Below are positions 1 to 7,608 of a stretch of 64,000 bases of DNA, in pieces. How positions within the stretch are numbered: position 1 is the first letter of the stretch; every line of letters begins with the position of its first letter. Source of the stretch: Spirosoma rigui (GTDB lineage: Bacteria > Bacteroidota > Bacteroidia > Cytophagales > Spirosomataceae); contig NZ_CP020105.1 in NCBI RefSeq assembly GCF_002067135.1, positions 930,001 through 994,000 on the forward strand. Reading direction: 5' to 3'. The translations under genes were made by a program, and so were the position numbers. The notes under the pieces are model-generated. The model was not told the origin of the DNA and did not search any database. It worked only from the letters and a program-made list of their open reading frames with translations.

Positions 1-144
1 TGTTTGCAGCCGGACCGGGTTTGGGAAACGGCGCAAGTTACTGCAGAAACCATTCTCCCTTTGCTTAGGTTGTTGCCAATGTATTCTGTTCGTCCGATAG
101 TGGGCGAGGATCGTTGTTCATTACACGCTGTATGTCACGGATAG
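1..144 (+). CDS. 3' end of an unidentified protein (partial)
   Basis: Reading frame 1 is open from the left edge to a TAG at 142-144, about 47 codons. The C-terminal part is a mixed, soluble-looking sequence (for example VWETAQVTAETILPLLRLLP). It would overlap the preferred mlaE start at 132 by 13 bases, which would suggest translational coupling. I do not recognise the family, and frame 2 is also open for some distance, so this is only a probable gene end. Confidence 0.35.
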   Translation, partial: CLQPDRVWETAQVTAETILPLLRLLPMYSVRPIVGEDRCSLHAVCHG

Positions 145-863
145 GCCGGTACTTTATTTTTTTGGGGTCTCTTTTTCGCAACCGCGAAAAAATGGGTGTT
201 TACCTGAAACTGATTATGGATGAGTGCAACTCCATTGGGGTTGGGTCGGTATTCATCGTTGCCCTCGTAGCATCGTTTATTGGAGCCGTTACCTGCGTCC
301 AGACGGCCTATAACCTATCCAATCCGTTTGTTCCCAGAAACATTATTGCACTCATCGTTCGGGACAGTACCATTCTCGAACTGGCCCCTACCATCACCTG
401 CATCGTACTGGCCGGTAAAGTAGGTTCGAACATTGCCGGCGAACTGGGTACCATGCGGATTACGGAGCAGATCGACGCGCTGGAAGTGATGGGCATCAAC
501 TCCAGTTCGTACCTGATTTTACCGAAAGTAATTGCCTCCATCCTGATGTTCCCGCTATTGGTTATTCTGGCGGGCTTCCTGTCTATTCTGGGTGGCTACA
601 TTGCCGGTGTGCTGGCCGGTGTTATCTCACCCGAGGACTACGTTTCGGGGCTTCGGTACGATTACAAACCGTTCGGCGTAGCGTTCGCCCTCATCAAGAC
701 AACTGCCTTTGCCTTTTTAACATCAACCATTTCCGCTTTTCAAGGCTATAACGTTTCGGGGGGGGCGCTCGAAGTAGGCAGCGCATCAACGTCGGCAGTC
801 ACCAACAGTTGTATTGCCATTGTAGCCGCTGACTTTATCCTCACGCAACTGCTGTTAACCTAG
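132..863 (+). CDS. mlaE: MlaE-family ABC transporter permease
   Basis: Inner-membrane permease of the Mla-type phospholipid transport system, which moves lipids between inner and outer membrane with an ATPase (MlaF) and an MCE-domain substrate protein (MlaD). The protein is strongly hydrophobic with about five membrane segments. It carries the family core around the motif ELGTMRITEQIDALEVMGI, which contains the conserved coupling region. I place the start at ATG 132 (243 aa), since the only longer start is a TTG at 114; 132 gives the usual N-terminus (MSRIGRYFIFLGSLF). The ATPase gene mlaF follows in the same direction after an 84-base spacer with an imperfect inverted repeat. No MCE gene is visible in the window, so it may lie elsewhere. 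Family assignment is firm; the lipid substrate is inferred. Confidence 0.9.
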   Translation: MSRIGRYFIFLGSLFRNREKMGVYLKLIMDECNSIGVGSVFIVALVASFIGAVTCVQTAYNLSNPFVPRNIIALIVRDSTILELAPTITCIVLAGKVGSNIAGELGTMRITEQIDALEVMGINSSSYLILPKVIASILMFPLLVILAGFLSILGGYIAGVLAGVISPEDYVSGLRYDYKPFGVAFALIKTTAFAFLTSTISAFQGYNVSGGALEVGSASTSAVTNSCIAIVAADFILTQLLLT

Positions 864-939
864 TGAGTGCGTAAGTGATGGAGTGACTATTGCCTGCAAC
901 GGCTGTTCACTCCGTCGCTCATGCACTCATGTACTCACT
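862..939 (+). repeat. Imperfect inverted repeat between mlaE and mlaF
   Basis: The left arm (862-886) and right arm (907-939) are both built of agtgag/gagtga-type words and pair with small gaps. The left arm begins inside the mlaE stop codon and the right arm ends 8 bases before the preferred mlaF ATG at 948. An in-frame ATG at 921 lies inside the right arm, a reason to reject it as the mlaF start. Confidence 0.55.
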
Positions 940-947
940 CGAAGAGA

Positions 948-1694
948 ATGATCGACATTAAGCACGTAGCAAAAACGTTTGGCGACCGGCAGGTACTGGC
1001 AGGTATTGACGGCACATTTAAGCCAGGCGAAACCAGTCTTATTATTGGCGGTAGCGGTACGGGGAAAAGCGTACTGTTGAAGTGTATGATCGGACTGATC
1101 AAGCCCGACGAAGGGCAGGTCCTCTACGACGGACGGGACTTTCTGACGGTTGATGAAGACGATCAGAAGACCATCCGGCGCGAAATGGGCGTACTCTTTC
1201 AGGGATCAGCCCTGTTCGATTCTAAAACGGTGCTGGAAAACGTCCGCTTTCCGCTCGATATGCTCACCGATCAGTCCAAAGCCGACAAAAAAGACCGGGC
1301 TATGGAGTGTTTACAGCGCGTTGGCTTACAGGAAGCCGCCGACCGGATGCCCTCGGAGATTAGTGGCGGGATGAAAAAACGGGTTGGTATTGCCCGGGCC
1401 ATCGTGCTAAACCCCAAGTATCTCTTCTGCGACGAACCTAACTCCGGGCTTGATCCACTGACGTCGATCAAGATCGATCAGCTCATCAAGGAAATTACCG
1501 ACGAGTTTAAAATCACGACTGTCGTTATTACCCACGATATGAACTCGATGATGGAAATTGGCGACAAGATTATGTTTCTTTATCAGGGCAATAAACTGTG
1601 GGAGGGCAACAGTGCTACCCTCACCCAGTCTAGCGTTAGCGAGCTGAACGAGTTTATTTTCGCCAGCAAGCTTATTCGTGATATGCAGCATTAA
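948..1694 (+). CDS. mlaF: MlaF-family ABC transporter ATP-binding protein
   Basis: Cytoplasmic ATPase partner of the MlaE permease just upstream; it powers phospholipid movement at the cell envelope. Visible motifs are a Walker A (GGSGTGKSV, about residues 35-43), an ABC signature (ISGGMKKRVG, about 135-145), a Walker B with the family's DEPNSGLDP, and an H-loop (VITHDM). Start at ATG 948 gives MIDIKHVAKTFGDR, a normal MlaF beginning, and 248 aa, within the usual family size. The longer start at 921 would add nine residues encoded by an inverted-repeat arm. The gene ends 26 bases before the stop of the convergent TonB receptor. Confidence 0.92.
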   Translation: MIDIKHVAKTFGDRQVLAGIDGTFKPGETSLIIGGSGTGKSVLLKCMIGLIKPDEGQVLYDGRDFLTVDEDDQKTIRREMGVLFQGSALFDSKTVLENVRFPLDMLTDQSKADKKDRAMECLQRVGLQEAADRMPSEISGGMKKRVGIARAIVLNPKYLFCDEPNSGLDPLTSIKIDQLIKEITDEFKITTVVITHDMNSMMEIGDKIMFLYQGNKLWEGNSATLTQSSVSELNEFIFASKLIRDMQH

Positions 1695-1720
1695 TCAGGC
1701 TCGTACAAGCCTGGCTGTTC

Positions 1721-4117
1721 CTAAAACCTGACCCGTATGCCCGCCAGAAAATTTCGGCCGGCCTGTGGGTAGTAGGCATTCTCGGCCGTGACCTTGCCTT
1801 CGGCAATGTAGGCAAACGTGTAGCCATTCGATTCATACAACTCGTTCAGGACGTTGTTGAACAGCAGCGTGAACGCAATCTCCTGCGCAAATTTCGGCTT
1901 AATCGAATAGATGATCCGAATATCGTTGGTTGTGTAAGCATTCAGCTTGCGACCCTCGTTGGAGGTATTATCCAGGTACTGTTTGCCTACGTGCTTCGAT
2001 AGCAGGCCCAACTCCAGCCCTTTTGCGGGCGTAAACAGTAGTTGAGATCCGGCAATCACGTTCGGCGAAAAGGAAATGTCCGTTTCCCGGTATTGAAAGC
2101 TCTGCTGGCTGCCATCGTCGAAGTTATCCAGGTACTCCGTGAAATTCTTGACCTTATTCTGGCTGAAGGTTGCATTGACATTCCAGCGAAGATTTTTGGC
2201 CAGCCGCACACCCGCTTCCAGCTCTATACCAGCCCGGTAACTAACGGGAATATTGATCCGGTTAGCAGCTCCCACGTCGTTCAGCTTACCAGACAGCGCC
2301 AGTTGATTTTTATAATCCATGTAATACAGGTTGGCCGTAAAAGCCAGCCCTGACGACTGGATCTTGTAGCCCGCTTCGTAGTCGATTAGCTGCTCGGCCT
2401 TGGGACGGCTTTGCGGAGTCGACTGGGTATAATCATCACGGTTGGGTTCCCGGTGCCCAACGCCCACAGAGGCATATACCGTACTACGGTCGTTCAGGGT
2501 ATAGGTTACTCCGGCTTTGGGATTGAAGAAGGTCAGGCTGGCCGATTGCTGCACGTTTTGCAACTGGCTGTTGAAGCCCAGAAACGAGTACCCAACCGTG
2601 CGCACCTGCATATCGGCAAAAGCATTGAGCTTCGGACTAAACTGGTAGAATGCTTTCGCATACAGGTTGAAATCGGTTTTAACAGCATCATCATTATAAT
2701 ACCGATCGCGGATATTGGTGTTGCCCGCCACCCGCGCCCAGATTATTTCGCCGTAGTGCCCACCCTGATACTGGTTCCAGCCCCCGCCAATGTTGGCCGT
2801 CAGCTTCCCGAAACTGTTGTAATCAAGTGAGAAAACAGTGCCGTAGTAATCATTGGCCAACCACCGGCGCCGAATGATATCCGTGCGCTGGATAATCGAA
2901 TCGCCGATGGTAACGTTGGGCAACCCGTAATTGCTGTACTTGTCGTTGGGGCGGTACTGCTCGTAATACCCTTTTCCTTTGGTGTAGAAAAATGACGTAT
3001 TGAGCCGCCAGTTTCGACTCAGTTCGTGTGAGCCGATCAACTGGTAATTATCCTGCTGATAGTTATCAATTTCGTTTTCGTACGTATAAGGGTTAAACGT
3101 CCGGTTCGTTTTTAGTAAATTCTCCGGCACACCGCCCCACGACTGATACGTCCGCTCCTGACCCGAAAACACGTTGAACCGGATAAAGCTCTTATCCGAA
3201 TAGTAACCACCCGACAGATAGAACGACTTCAGGTCCGAAAAGGCCCGGTCGACGTAGCCATCAGAATTGATTTTTGAGAGCCGGGCATCCAGCACAAAAT
3301 GGTTATTGAGCAGGCCCGTTCCGGCCAGTACGTTCACTTTTCGCGTGCCAAATGATCCCGCCGATAGGTTCGTTTCGGCATACGGTTTAGCCTCCAGCTT
3401 GTTGGTCTGGATATTGACCGATGCGCCAAAAGCACCCGCACCGTTGGTCGACGTACCGACTCCCCGTTGAATCTGGATACTGCTCACCGACGAGGCAAAA
3501 TCAGGCATATCCACAAAAAAGGTGCCCTGCGACTCGGCGTCATTATACGGAATACCATTGAGCGTTACGTTGACACGGGTCGCGTCAGAACCCCGGATCC
3601 GGATGCCCGTGTAGCCCACCCCCGTACCCGCGTCGGAGGTCGTTACAATGGATGGGGTGAAGTTGAGCAATTGCGGAATATCCTGCCCCATGTTAAGCTT
3701 GTCCAGGTCCCGGCGCGATACGTCGGTATAGGCGATAGCCGATTTCTGATTGGCCCGGGTGGCGCTCACCACAACCTCATCGACGGCAATAGCCGTTTTT
3801 TTCAGCACAATCGGCAGCGTAACATCCTGCGTCAGGTTGAGCATCTGGGTTTGTGGCTCGTAACCCAGCAGCGACACCCGCACCGATACGGGTCCGGGTT
3901 TAAGATTGGTCAGGCGAAAATTTCCGCTGGCATCGGTAAACGTACCGATGTATGTTCCTTCAATAGTGATGGCAGCGCCAGGCAGCAACTGGCTGGCCGT
4001 AGCCTGGTCATCGGTTTCACGGACGGTACCGGAGATAACCAGTTGCGCCTGGACCTGGCAAACAGACAGGCATAGCAGGAGTAGTAATGATGCGTAGTAG
4101 GTCGTCTTTTTTTTCAT
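1721..4117 (-). CDS. TonB-dependent receptor, probable thiamin transporter
   Basis: Outer-membrane beta-barrel receptor of 798 aa that takes up its ligand using TonB energy. A signal peptide (MKKKTTYYASLLLLLC..., about residues 1-24) is followed by a carboxypeptidase-regulatory-like domain (about 27-115, with the GAAITIEGTYIGTFTDASG strand pattern), a plug domain (about 130-235, with IRIRGSDATRVNVTLNGIP) and the barrel, which ends in an aromatic residue (RVRF) as expected for BAM insertion. The mRNA leader contains a TPP riboswitch 73 bases upstream of the start. TPP control of TonB receptors is known in Bacteroidota and points to thiamin or a thiamin precursor as the ligand; that substrate is an inference from regulation, not from the protein. 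No other thiamin gene follows, so the receptor is a single-gene regulon member here. Confidence 0.9.
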   Translation of the reverse strand: MKKKTTYYASLLLLLCLSVCQVQAQLVISGTVRETDDQATASQLLPGAAITIEGTYIGTFTDASGNFRLTNLKPGPVSVRVSLLGYEPQTQMLNLTQDVTLPIVLKKTAIAVDEVVVSATRANQKSAIAYTDVSRRDLDKLNMGQDIPQLLNFTPSIVTTSDAGTGVGYTGIRIRGSDATRVNVTLNGIPYNDAESQGTFFVDMPDFASSVSSIQIQRGVGTSTNGAGAFGASVNIQTNKLEAKPYAETNLSAGSFGTRKVNVLAGTGLLNNHFVLDARLSKINSDGYVDRAFSDLKSFYLSGGYYSDKSFIRFNVFSGQERTYQSWGGVPENLLKTNRTFNPYTYENEIDNYQQDNYQLIGSHELSRNWRLNTSFFYTKGKGYYEQYRPNDKYSNYGLPNVTIGDSIIQRTDIIRRRWLANDYYGTVFSLDYNSFGKLTANIGGGWNQYQGGHYGEIIWARVAGNTNIRDRYYNDDAVKTDFNLYAKAFYQFSPKLNAFADMQVRTVGYSFLGFNSQLQNVQQSASLTFFNPKAGVTYTLNDRSTVYASVGVGHREPNRDDYTQSTPQSRPKAEQLIDYEAGYKIQSSGLAFTANLYYMDYKNQLALSGKLNDVGAANRINIPVSYRAGIELEAGVRLAKNLRWNVNATFSQNKVKNFTEYLDNFDDGSQQSFQYRETDISFSPNVIAGSQLLFTPAKGLELGLLSKHVGKQYLDNTSNEGRKLNAYTTNDIRIIYSIKPKFAQEIAFTLLFNNVLNELYESNGYTFAYIAEGKVTAENAYYPQAGRNFLAGIRVRF

Positions 4118-4189
4118 GATGAAAAAGCATTGACGATAGGCAAGGGGCCAATCCTACCTCTTAGTAAGCAATACGAGAATAAATGATGA

Positions 4190-4272
4190 ACTCCAGTTCC
4201 CTTCCCGGCATTATCCGGGCAGGTTCAATGGGTATAATCTCAGCCCGTTATGTTAGGGCACCCCTTCAAAGA
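4190..4272 (-). ncRNA. TPP (THI-box) riboswitch
   Basis: Read on the minus strand, the leader holds the conserved THI-box landmarks in order: GGGGTGCC, then GGGCTGAGA, then ATACCC followed by TTGAACCTG, then the second helix with CCGGATAATGCCGG and AGGGA. These are the pyrimidine-binding and pyrophosphate-binding halves of the thiamin pyrophosphate aptamer. It sits directly upstream of the TonB receptor at 1721-4117 in the same orientation. High TPP would be expected to shut off the receptor. I see no strong T-tract terminator between aptamer and start codon, so control may act on translation initiation. Confidence 0.95.
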
Positions 4273-4281
4273 TTAGCGATA

Positions 4282-4307
4282 CAAATGTACGCTTTTCCAC
4301 AAAACAA
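4282..4307 (-). promoter_or_regulatory. Probable promoter of the TPP-regulated receptor
   Basis: The minus strand reads TACATTTG at 4289-4282, an exact match to the Bacteroidota -7 box TAnnTTTG, placed about 10 bases before the riboswitch. A TTG lies 15 bases further upstream (4307-4305), slightly closer than the usual 17-23. Confidence 0.55.
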
Positions 4308-4350
4308 CCGGAAATCTCGCGCGTTAACTAGTAAATCAGTATAGTTAAGT

Positions 4351-4593
4351 ATGAGCGAGTTTGATTTAGTTGTATTGCAGGATGATACTGCTAACGGACG
4401 CCTGAAAGTGGGCGATGTAGGCACAATTTTGACCGTATATAACGACGGAAAAGCGTTCGAGGTTGAGTTCGTTACGCTTACCGGCGAATCAGTTGCGGTG
4501 GAAACACTGTTACCGCATCAGATTCGGATGGTACGATCGTCGGAAGTGATGGCGGTTCGGGACATGATGGTAAAAGAAGAAACCAATTCGTAA
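4351..4593 (+). CDS. DUF4926 domain protein
   Basis: Small 80-residue protein of the DUF4926 type: a single beta-rich domain with the pattern LKVGDVGTILTVYNDGKAFEVEF followed by a GESVAVETLL strand. Family members are small proteins of unknown biochemical role, often found near toxin-antitoxin or accessory genes, but there is no such partner here. It is divergent from the TPP-controlled receptor and 67 bases upstream of the TPR protein gene. No signal peptide or membrane segment is seen, so it should be cytoplasmic. Confidence 0.75.
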   Translation: MSEFDLVVLQDDTANGRLKVGDVGTILTVYNDGKAFEVEFVTLTGESVAVETLLPHQIRMVRSSEVMAVRDMMVKEETNS

Positions 4594-4633
4594 AGTTTTG
4601 AGCTTTATGCTTTTCCACTCGAACAAATAGTTC

Positions 4634-4658
4634 TAATTTTGCAATCCAAATTGCAAAA
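4634..4658 (+). promoter_or_regulatory. -7 promoter box and palindrome before the TPR gene
   Basis: TAATTTTG at 4634-4641 matches TAnnTTTG exactly. It overlaps a palindrome with 9-base arms, ttttgcaat (4637-4645) and attgcaaaa (4650-4658), which ends two bases before the ATG at 4661. The overlap suggests an operator or a very short leader. No -33 TTG is found at the right distance. Confidence 0.5.
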
Positions 4659-4660
4659 CC

Positions 4661-5356
4661 ATGAGCAAAAAGAACACCGGCTTGGATTTTTTAGAAGACC
4701 CGGACGCATTAGAAAATAAGTTAGAAGATGTTGGTGATTTCTTTCAGCAGAATCGGAACATCGTGCTGGGTTTAGTTGGCGGTCTTGTTGTGCTGATCGT
4801 TGGTTTCTTTGGCTACCGCGCCTACGTTGGCAGCCAGGACGAAACGGCACAGGTTGAATTGTTTCCTTCGGTTTACAAACTCGAAGCCGATTCGCTGAAG
4901 CAAGCCCTCAATGGTGATGGCAAAACGCCCGGTTTGCTGGCCGTTGCCGATAATTACGGGTCTACGCCCGGTGGTAATCTGGCCGAGTTTTACGCTGGCG
5001 TCGGATTATTGAAACAGGGTAAGTATGATGAAGCCATTGACCACCTGAAAGATTTCAGCTCGTCGGATCTGCTGGTGCAGGCACGTGCCTATGCCCTGAT
5101 CGGCGATGCGTATATGGAAAAGAAGAGCTACGACGAAGCCGCTGACTATTACCAGAAGGCTGCCGACTATAAATCGAATAAGTTCTTCACCCCCGGCTAC
5201 CTCATGAAACTGGCCGTTGCTTACGAGCAGGCCAAGCAGAATGACAAAGCCATCAGTACTTACAACGATATCATCGAAAAATACGCTCAGTCTGCCGAAG
5301 CCGTAAGTGCCAGGAAGTATAAATCCGTGCTTGAAGCGACGGTCGGCGAGTCATAA
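4661..5356 (+). CDS. Membrane-anchored tetratricopeptide repeat protein
   Basis: 231-residue protein with a short cytoplasmic N-terminus, one membrane helix (about residues 35-55, IVLGLVGGLVVLIVGFFGY) and a C-terminal periplasmic-facing part made of TPR-like helices (YDEAIDHLKDF, YDEAADYYQKAADY, DKAISTYNDIIEKY). The layout is like the YfgM/BamD-adjacent class of single-pass TPR proteins that help envelope protein folding; the exact role is not known. A rho-independent terminator follows the stop codon, then ribH. Confidence 0.8.
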   Translation: MSKKNTGLDFLEDPDALENKLEDVGDFFQQNRNIVLGLVGGLVVLIVGFFGYRAYVGSQDETAQVELFPSVYKLEADSLKQALNGDGKTPGLLAVADNYGSTPGGNLAEFYAGVGLLKQGKYDEAIDHLKDFSSSDLLVQARAYALIGDAYMEKKSYDEAADYYQKAADYKSNKFFTPGYLMKLAVAYEQAKQNDKAISTYNDIIEKYAQSAEAVSARKYKSVLEATVGES

Positions 5357-5381
5357 GCGTATCTGAACCAATCAATACAGC

Positions 5382-5417
5382 AAAGGACAAAGCCACAACG
5401 GGTTTTGTCCTTTTTTT
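5382..5417 (+). terminator. Rho-independent terminator after the TPR gene
   Basis: A 10-base stem (aaaggacaaa, 5382-5391, with tttgtccttt, 5404-5413) has a 12-base loop and runs into a T tract to 5417. It separates the TPR gene from ribH. Confidence 0.8.
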
Positions 5418-5424
5418 ATAAACG

Positions 5425-5526
5425 GTAGCCCAGATGCCCACATCTGGCGAGTTGCGAAAGTGACTAGGATTATTGCTGCCAAGCCAGCCTACGGGCCACC
5501 TTACCGGATGTGGGCATCCGACCTAC
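5425..5526 (+). repeat. Inverted repeat upstream of ribH
   Basis: Arms of 20 bases (5425-5444 and 5507-5526) pair at 17 of 20 positions around the core gatgcccacatc, with a 62-base loop. The distal arm ends 7 bases before the ribH ATG at 5534. The alternative upstream ATG at 5510 falls inside the arm. Confidence 0.7.
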
Positions 5527-5533
5527 GCATACT

Positions 5534-6034
5534 ATGTCTTCAGCCCACAAAAACCTAAGCGTCTTTTCCACGAGCGAACTGCCCGATATCAGCCACCGCC
5601 GGTTCGTTATCCTGGTTTCGGAGTGGAACACCGATGTTACCGAAGCGCTGTTTGAAGGCGCCTACAACGTCCTGGTCGAGCACGGGGCCAAAACCGAAAA
5701 CATCATCCGGGGTAACGTACCAGGCAGTTACGAATTAAGTCTGGGAGCGCTGTGGTTTGCACAACGCGATGATATCGACGCTGTTATTGCTCTTGGCTGC
5801 GTCATTCAGGGCGAAACCAAGCACAACGATTACATTAACCATGCCGTAGCACAGGGCCTGACCAACGTCAGTCTGAAAACCGGTAAACCAGTTATTTTCG
5901 GTGTGCTCACGCCCAATGACCAGCAGCAGGCGCTCGACCGGGCGGGTGGCAAACACGGTAACAAAGGCGATGAGGCCGCTATTACGGCTATCAAGATGCT
6001 GGGTCTGCAAAAGCAAGTGTACAGTAAATTATAA
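5534..6034 (+). CDS. ribH: 6,7-dimethyl-8-ribityllumazine synthase
   Basis: Penultimate enzyme of riboflavin synthesis: it condenses 5-amino-6-ribitylamino-uracil with 3,4-dihydroxy-2-butanone 4-phosphate and forms icosahedral or pentameric shells in the cytosol. Family motifs are GNVPGSYELSLGA, GCVIQGETKHNDYI (with the catalytic His) and PVIFGVLT. Start at ATG 5534 gives 166 aa, normal for RibH; the longer ATG at 5510 lies in an inverted-repeat arm and adds an unusual peptide. Other rib genes are not adjacent. Aspartate kinase follows in the same direction after a 94-base spacer. Confidence 0.95.
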   Translation: MSSAHKNLSVFSTSELPDISHRRFVILVSEWNTDVTEALFEGAYNVLVEHGAKTENIIRGNVPGSYELSLGALWFAQRDDIDAVIALGCVIQGETKHNDYINHAVAQGLTNVSLKTGKPVIFGVLTPNDQQQALDRAGGKHGNKGDEAAITAIKMLGLQKQVYSKL

Positions 6035-6035
6035 C

Positions 6036-6121
6036 AAGCGAACGGGCAAACGAGTGAATGCGCGAATTTAGCCATGCCCTCTCCTGCCCCTTCGTTCATT
6101 GACTCATTCACCCTTTCACTC
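6036..6121 (+). repeat. Imperfect inverted repeat between ribH and aspartate kinase
   Basis: Two 31-base arms (6036-6066 and 6091-6121) pair at 22 of 31 positions with a 24-base loop. The left arm starts one base after the ribH stop codon and the right arm ends 7 bases before the next ATG. The right arm is rich in ttca/ctca words, like the repeat before mlaF. Confidence 0.6.
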
Positions 6122-6128
6122 TTTAACA

Positions 6129-7469
6129 ATGCACGTCTGGAAATTTGGCGGTACGTCGGTTGGAAAGCCTGAGCGTATGCAGTCCATCCGCACCCTCATT
6201 ACGAGTGACGATACTCGTAAAGTTGTCGTTTTGTCGGCCCTCTCGGGCACGACCAATGGTTTGTTAGCCATCGGCGAATCGCTGAAGGCCAACAACGATG
6301 CCGATGCCAACGAAAAGATAGATGCCCTGAAAGCACACTATGATGCGTTCATTGGCGAATTATACAAAACGGATGCAGGCCGGGCGGCTGGCCAGCAGGC
6401 GGTGGACAGTGAATTTTCGTTCATCCGGTCGTTAACGAGTATCAAGCCCTTTACGCTCAAACAAGAGAAGGAACTGGTGGCCGAAGGTGAACTGCTGAGT
6501 ACCCAGCTTTTCCAGGCATACCTCACCGAAGAAGGAGTTACGTCAACGCTCTTGCCCGCGCTGGAATTTATGCGGATCGACGCCGACAACGAGCCGGAGA
6601 TCCAGTATACCGAGCAGCGGCTGGCCGAGATGCTGCCCCAGCACGCCGATAAGCAGATTATTGTTACGCAGGGTTTCATCTGCCGCAATCCCCGGGGCGA
6701 AGTCGACAACCTGAAGCGGGGCGGCTCTGATTATACAGCCTCGCTGATTGGTGGAGCCATTCGGGCGGAAGAAATTCAGATCTGGACCGACATCGACGGT
6801 ATGCACAATAACGACCCGCGTATTGTGAAAAATACCTTCCCGGTTCGGGAGCTGACGTTCGACGAGGCTGCGGAACTGGCATATTTTGGGGCTAAGATCC
6901 TGCACCCGTCGACCATCACGCCCGCCCGCATGTTCGGGGTACCCGTCCGATTGAAGAACACCATGGACCCGGCGGCTCCGGGTACGCTCATTGCCGAACG
7001 TACAGATACGCCATCGGCCAGTGATCAGGTATTTAAAGCCGTAGCAGCAAAAGACGGCATTACCGCGCTCTATATTCATTCGAGCCGCATGCTGAACGCA
7101 TATGGATTCCTGCGCCGTATTTTCGAAATATTCGAGAAGTACAAAACGCCAGTCGATATGCTTGCTACCTCGGAAGTGTCGGTATCGGTAACGATCGACA
7201 ACACCGAACGTATCGACGAAATCATGGCTGAGCTGAGCACGTTCTGTAGCTTGGAAGAGCCCGATTACGACCAGACGATTATCTGCATCGTGGGTAATTT
7301 CAGCGCCGATAATGAAGGTGTAGCGGTCCGGGTGTTCAACGCTATGAAGAATATTCCGATTCGGATGATTTCCTACGGCGGCACCGAGAGTAACCTGTCG
7401 ATGCTGGTTCACGGAACCTACAAAGCACAGGCGCTCAATGCGCTTAACGAAGGATTATTTTCAGCGTAG
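6129..7469 (+). CDS. Aspartate kinase, monofunctional
   Basis: Phosphorylates L-aspartate, the first step to lysine, threonine and methionine. The kinase domain opens with KFGGTSVG (residues 4-11) and contains the GGSDYTASLIG substrate region; the C-terminal third holds tandem ACT-type regulatory folds (around TALYIHSSRM and IICIVGNF). No homoserine dehydrogenase domain is fused, as the protein ends at 446 aa. Start chosen at ATG 6129, which puts the kinase motif right at the N-terminus; the TTG at 6099 lies inside an inverted repeat. Feedback control by an end-product amino acid is expected from the ACT part but the effector cannot be read from sequence. Confidence 0.93.
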   Translation: MHVWKFGGTSVGKPERMQSIRTLITSDDTRKVVVLSALSGTTNGLLAIGESLKANNDADANEKIDALKAHYDAFIGELYKTDAGRAAGQQAVDSEFSFIRSLTSIKPFTLKQEKELVAEGELLSTQLFQAYLTEEGVTSTLLPALEFMRIDADNEPEIQYTEQRLAEMLPQHADKQIIVTQGFICRNPRGEVDNLKRGGSDYTASLIGGAIRAEEIQIWTDIDGMHNNDPRIVKNTFPVRELTFDEAAELAYFGAKILHPSTITPARMFGVPVRLKNTMDPAAPGTLIAERTDTPSASDQVFKAVAAKDGITALYIHSSRMLNAYGFLRRIFEIFEKYKTPVDMLATSEVSVSVTIDNTERIDEIMAELSTFCSLEEPDYDQTIICIVGNFSADNEGVAVRVFNAMKNIPIRMISYGGTESNLSMLVHGTYKAQALNALNEGLFSA

Positions 7470-7608
7470 CTTTGTTATCACGAATGCCATTACCTGGAGT
7501 GAAAGAGTATGGCCCTTTCGTCGAGTGTACTGGATACGGTATCTTACCCGTAGTACCACAAACTGAAGAATTCATGGACGTTATCAGGCGTCTTATAAAT
7601 AAAAGCTA

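Noticed and set aside
5473-5655. Short ORF ahead of and into ribH
   Set aside because: It runs through an inverted repeat and out-of-frame ribH; no family resemblance.
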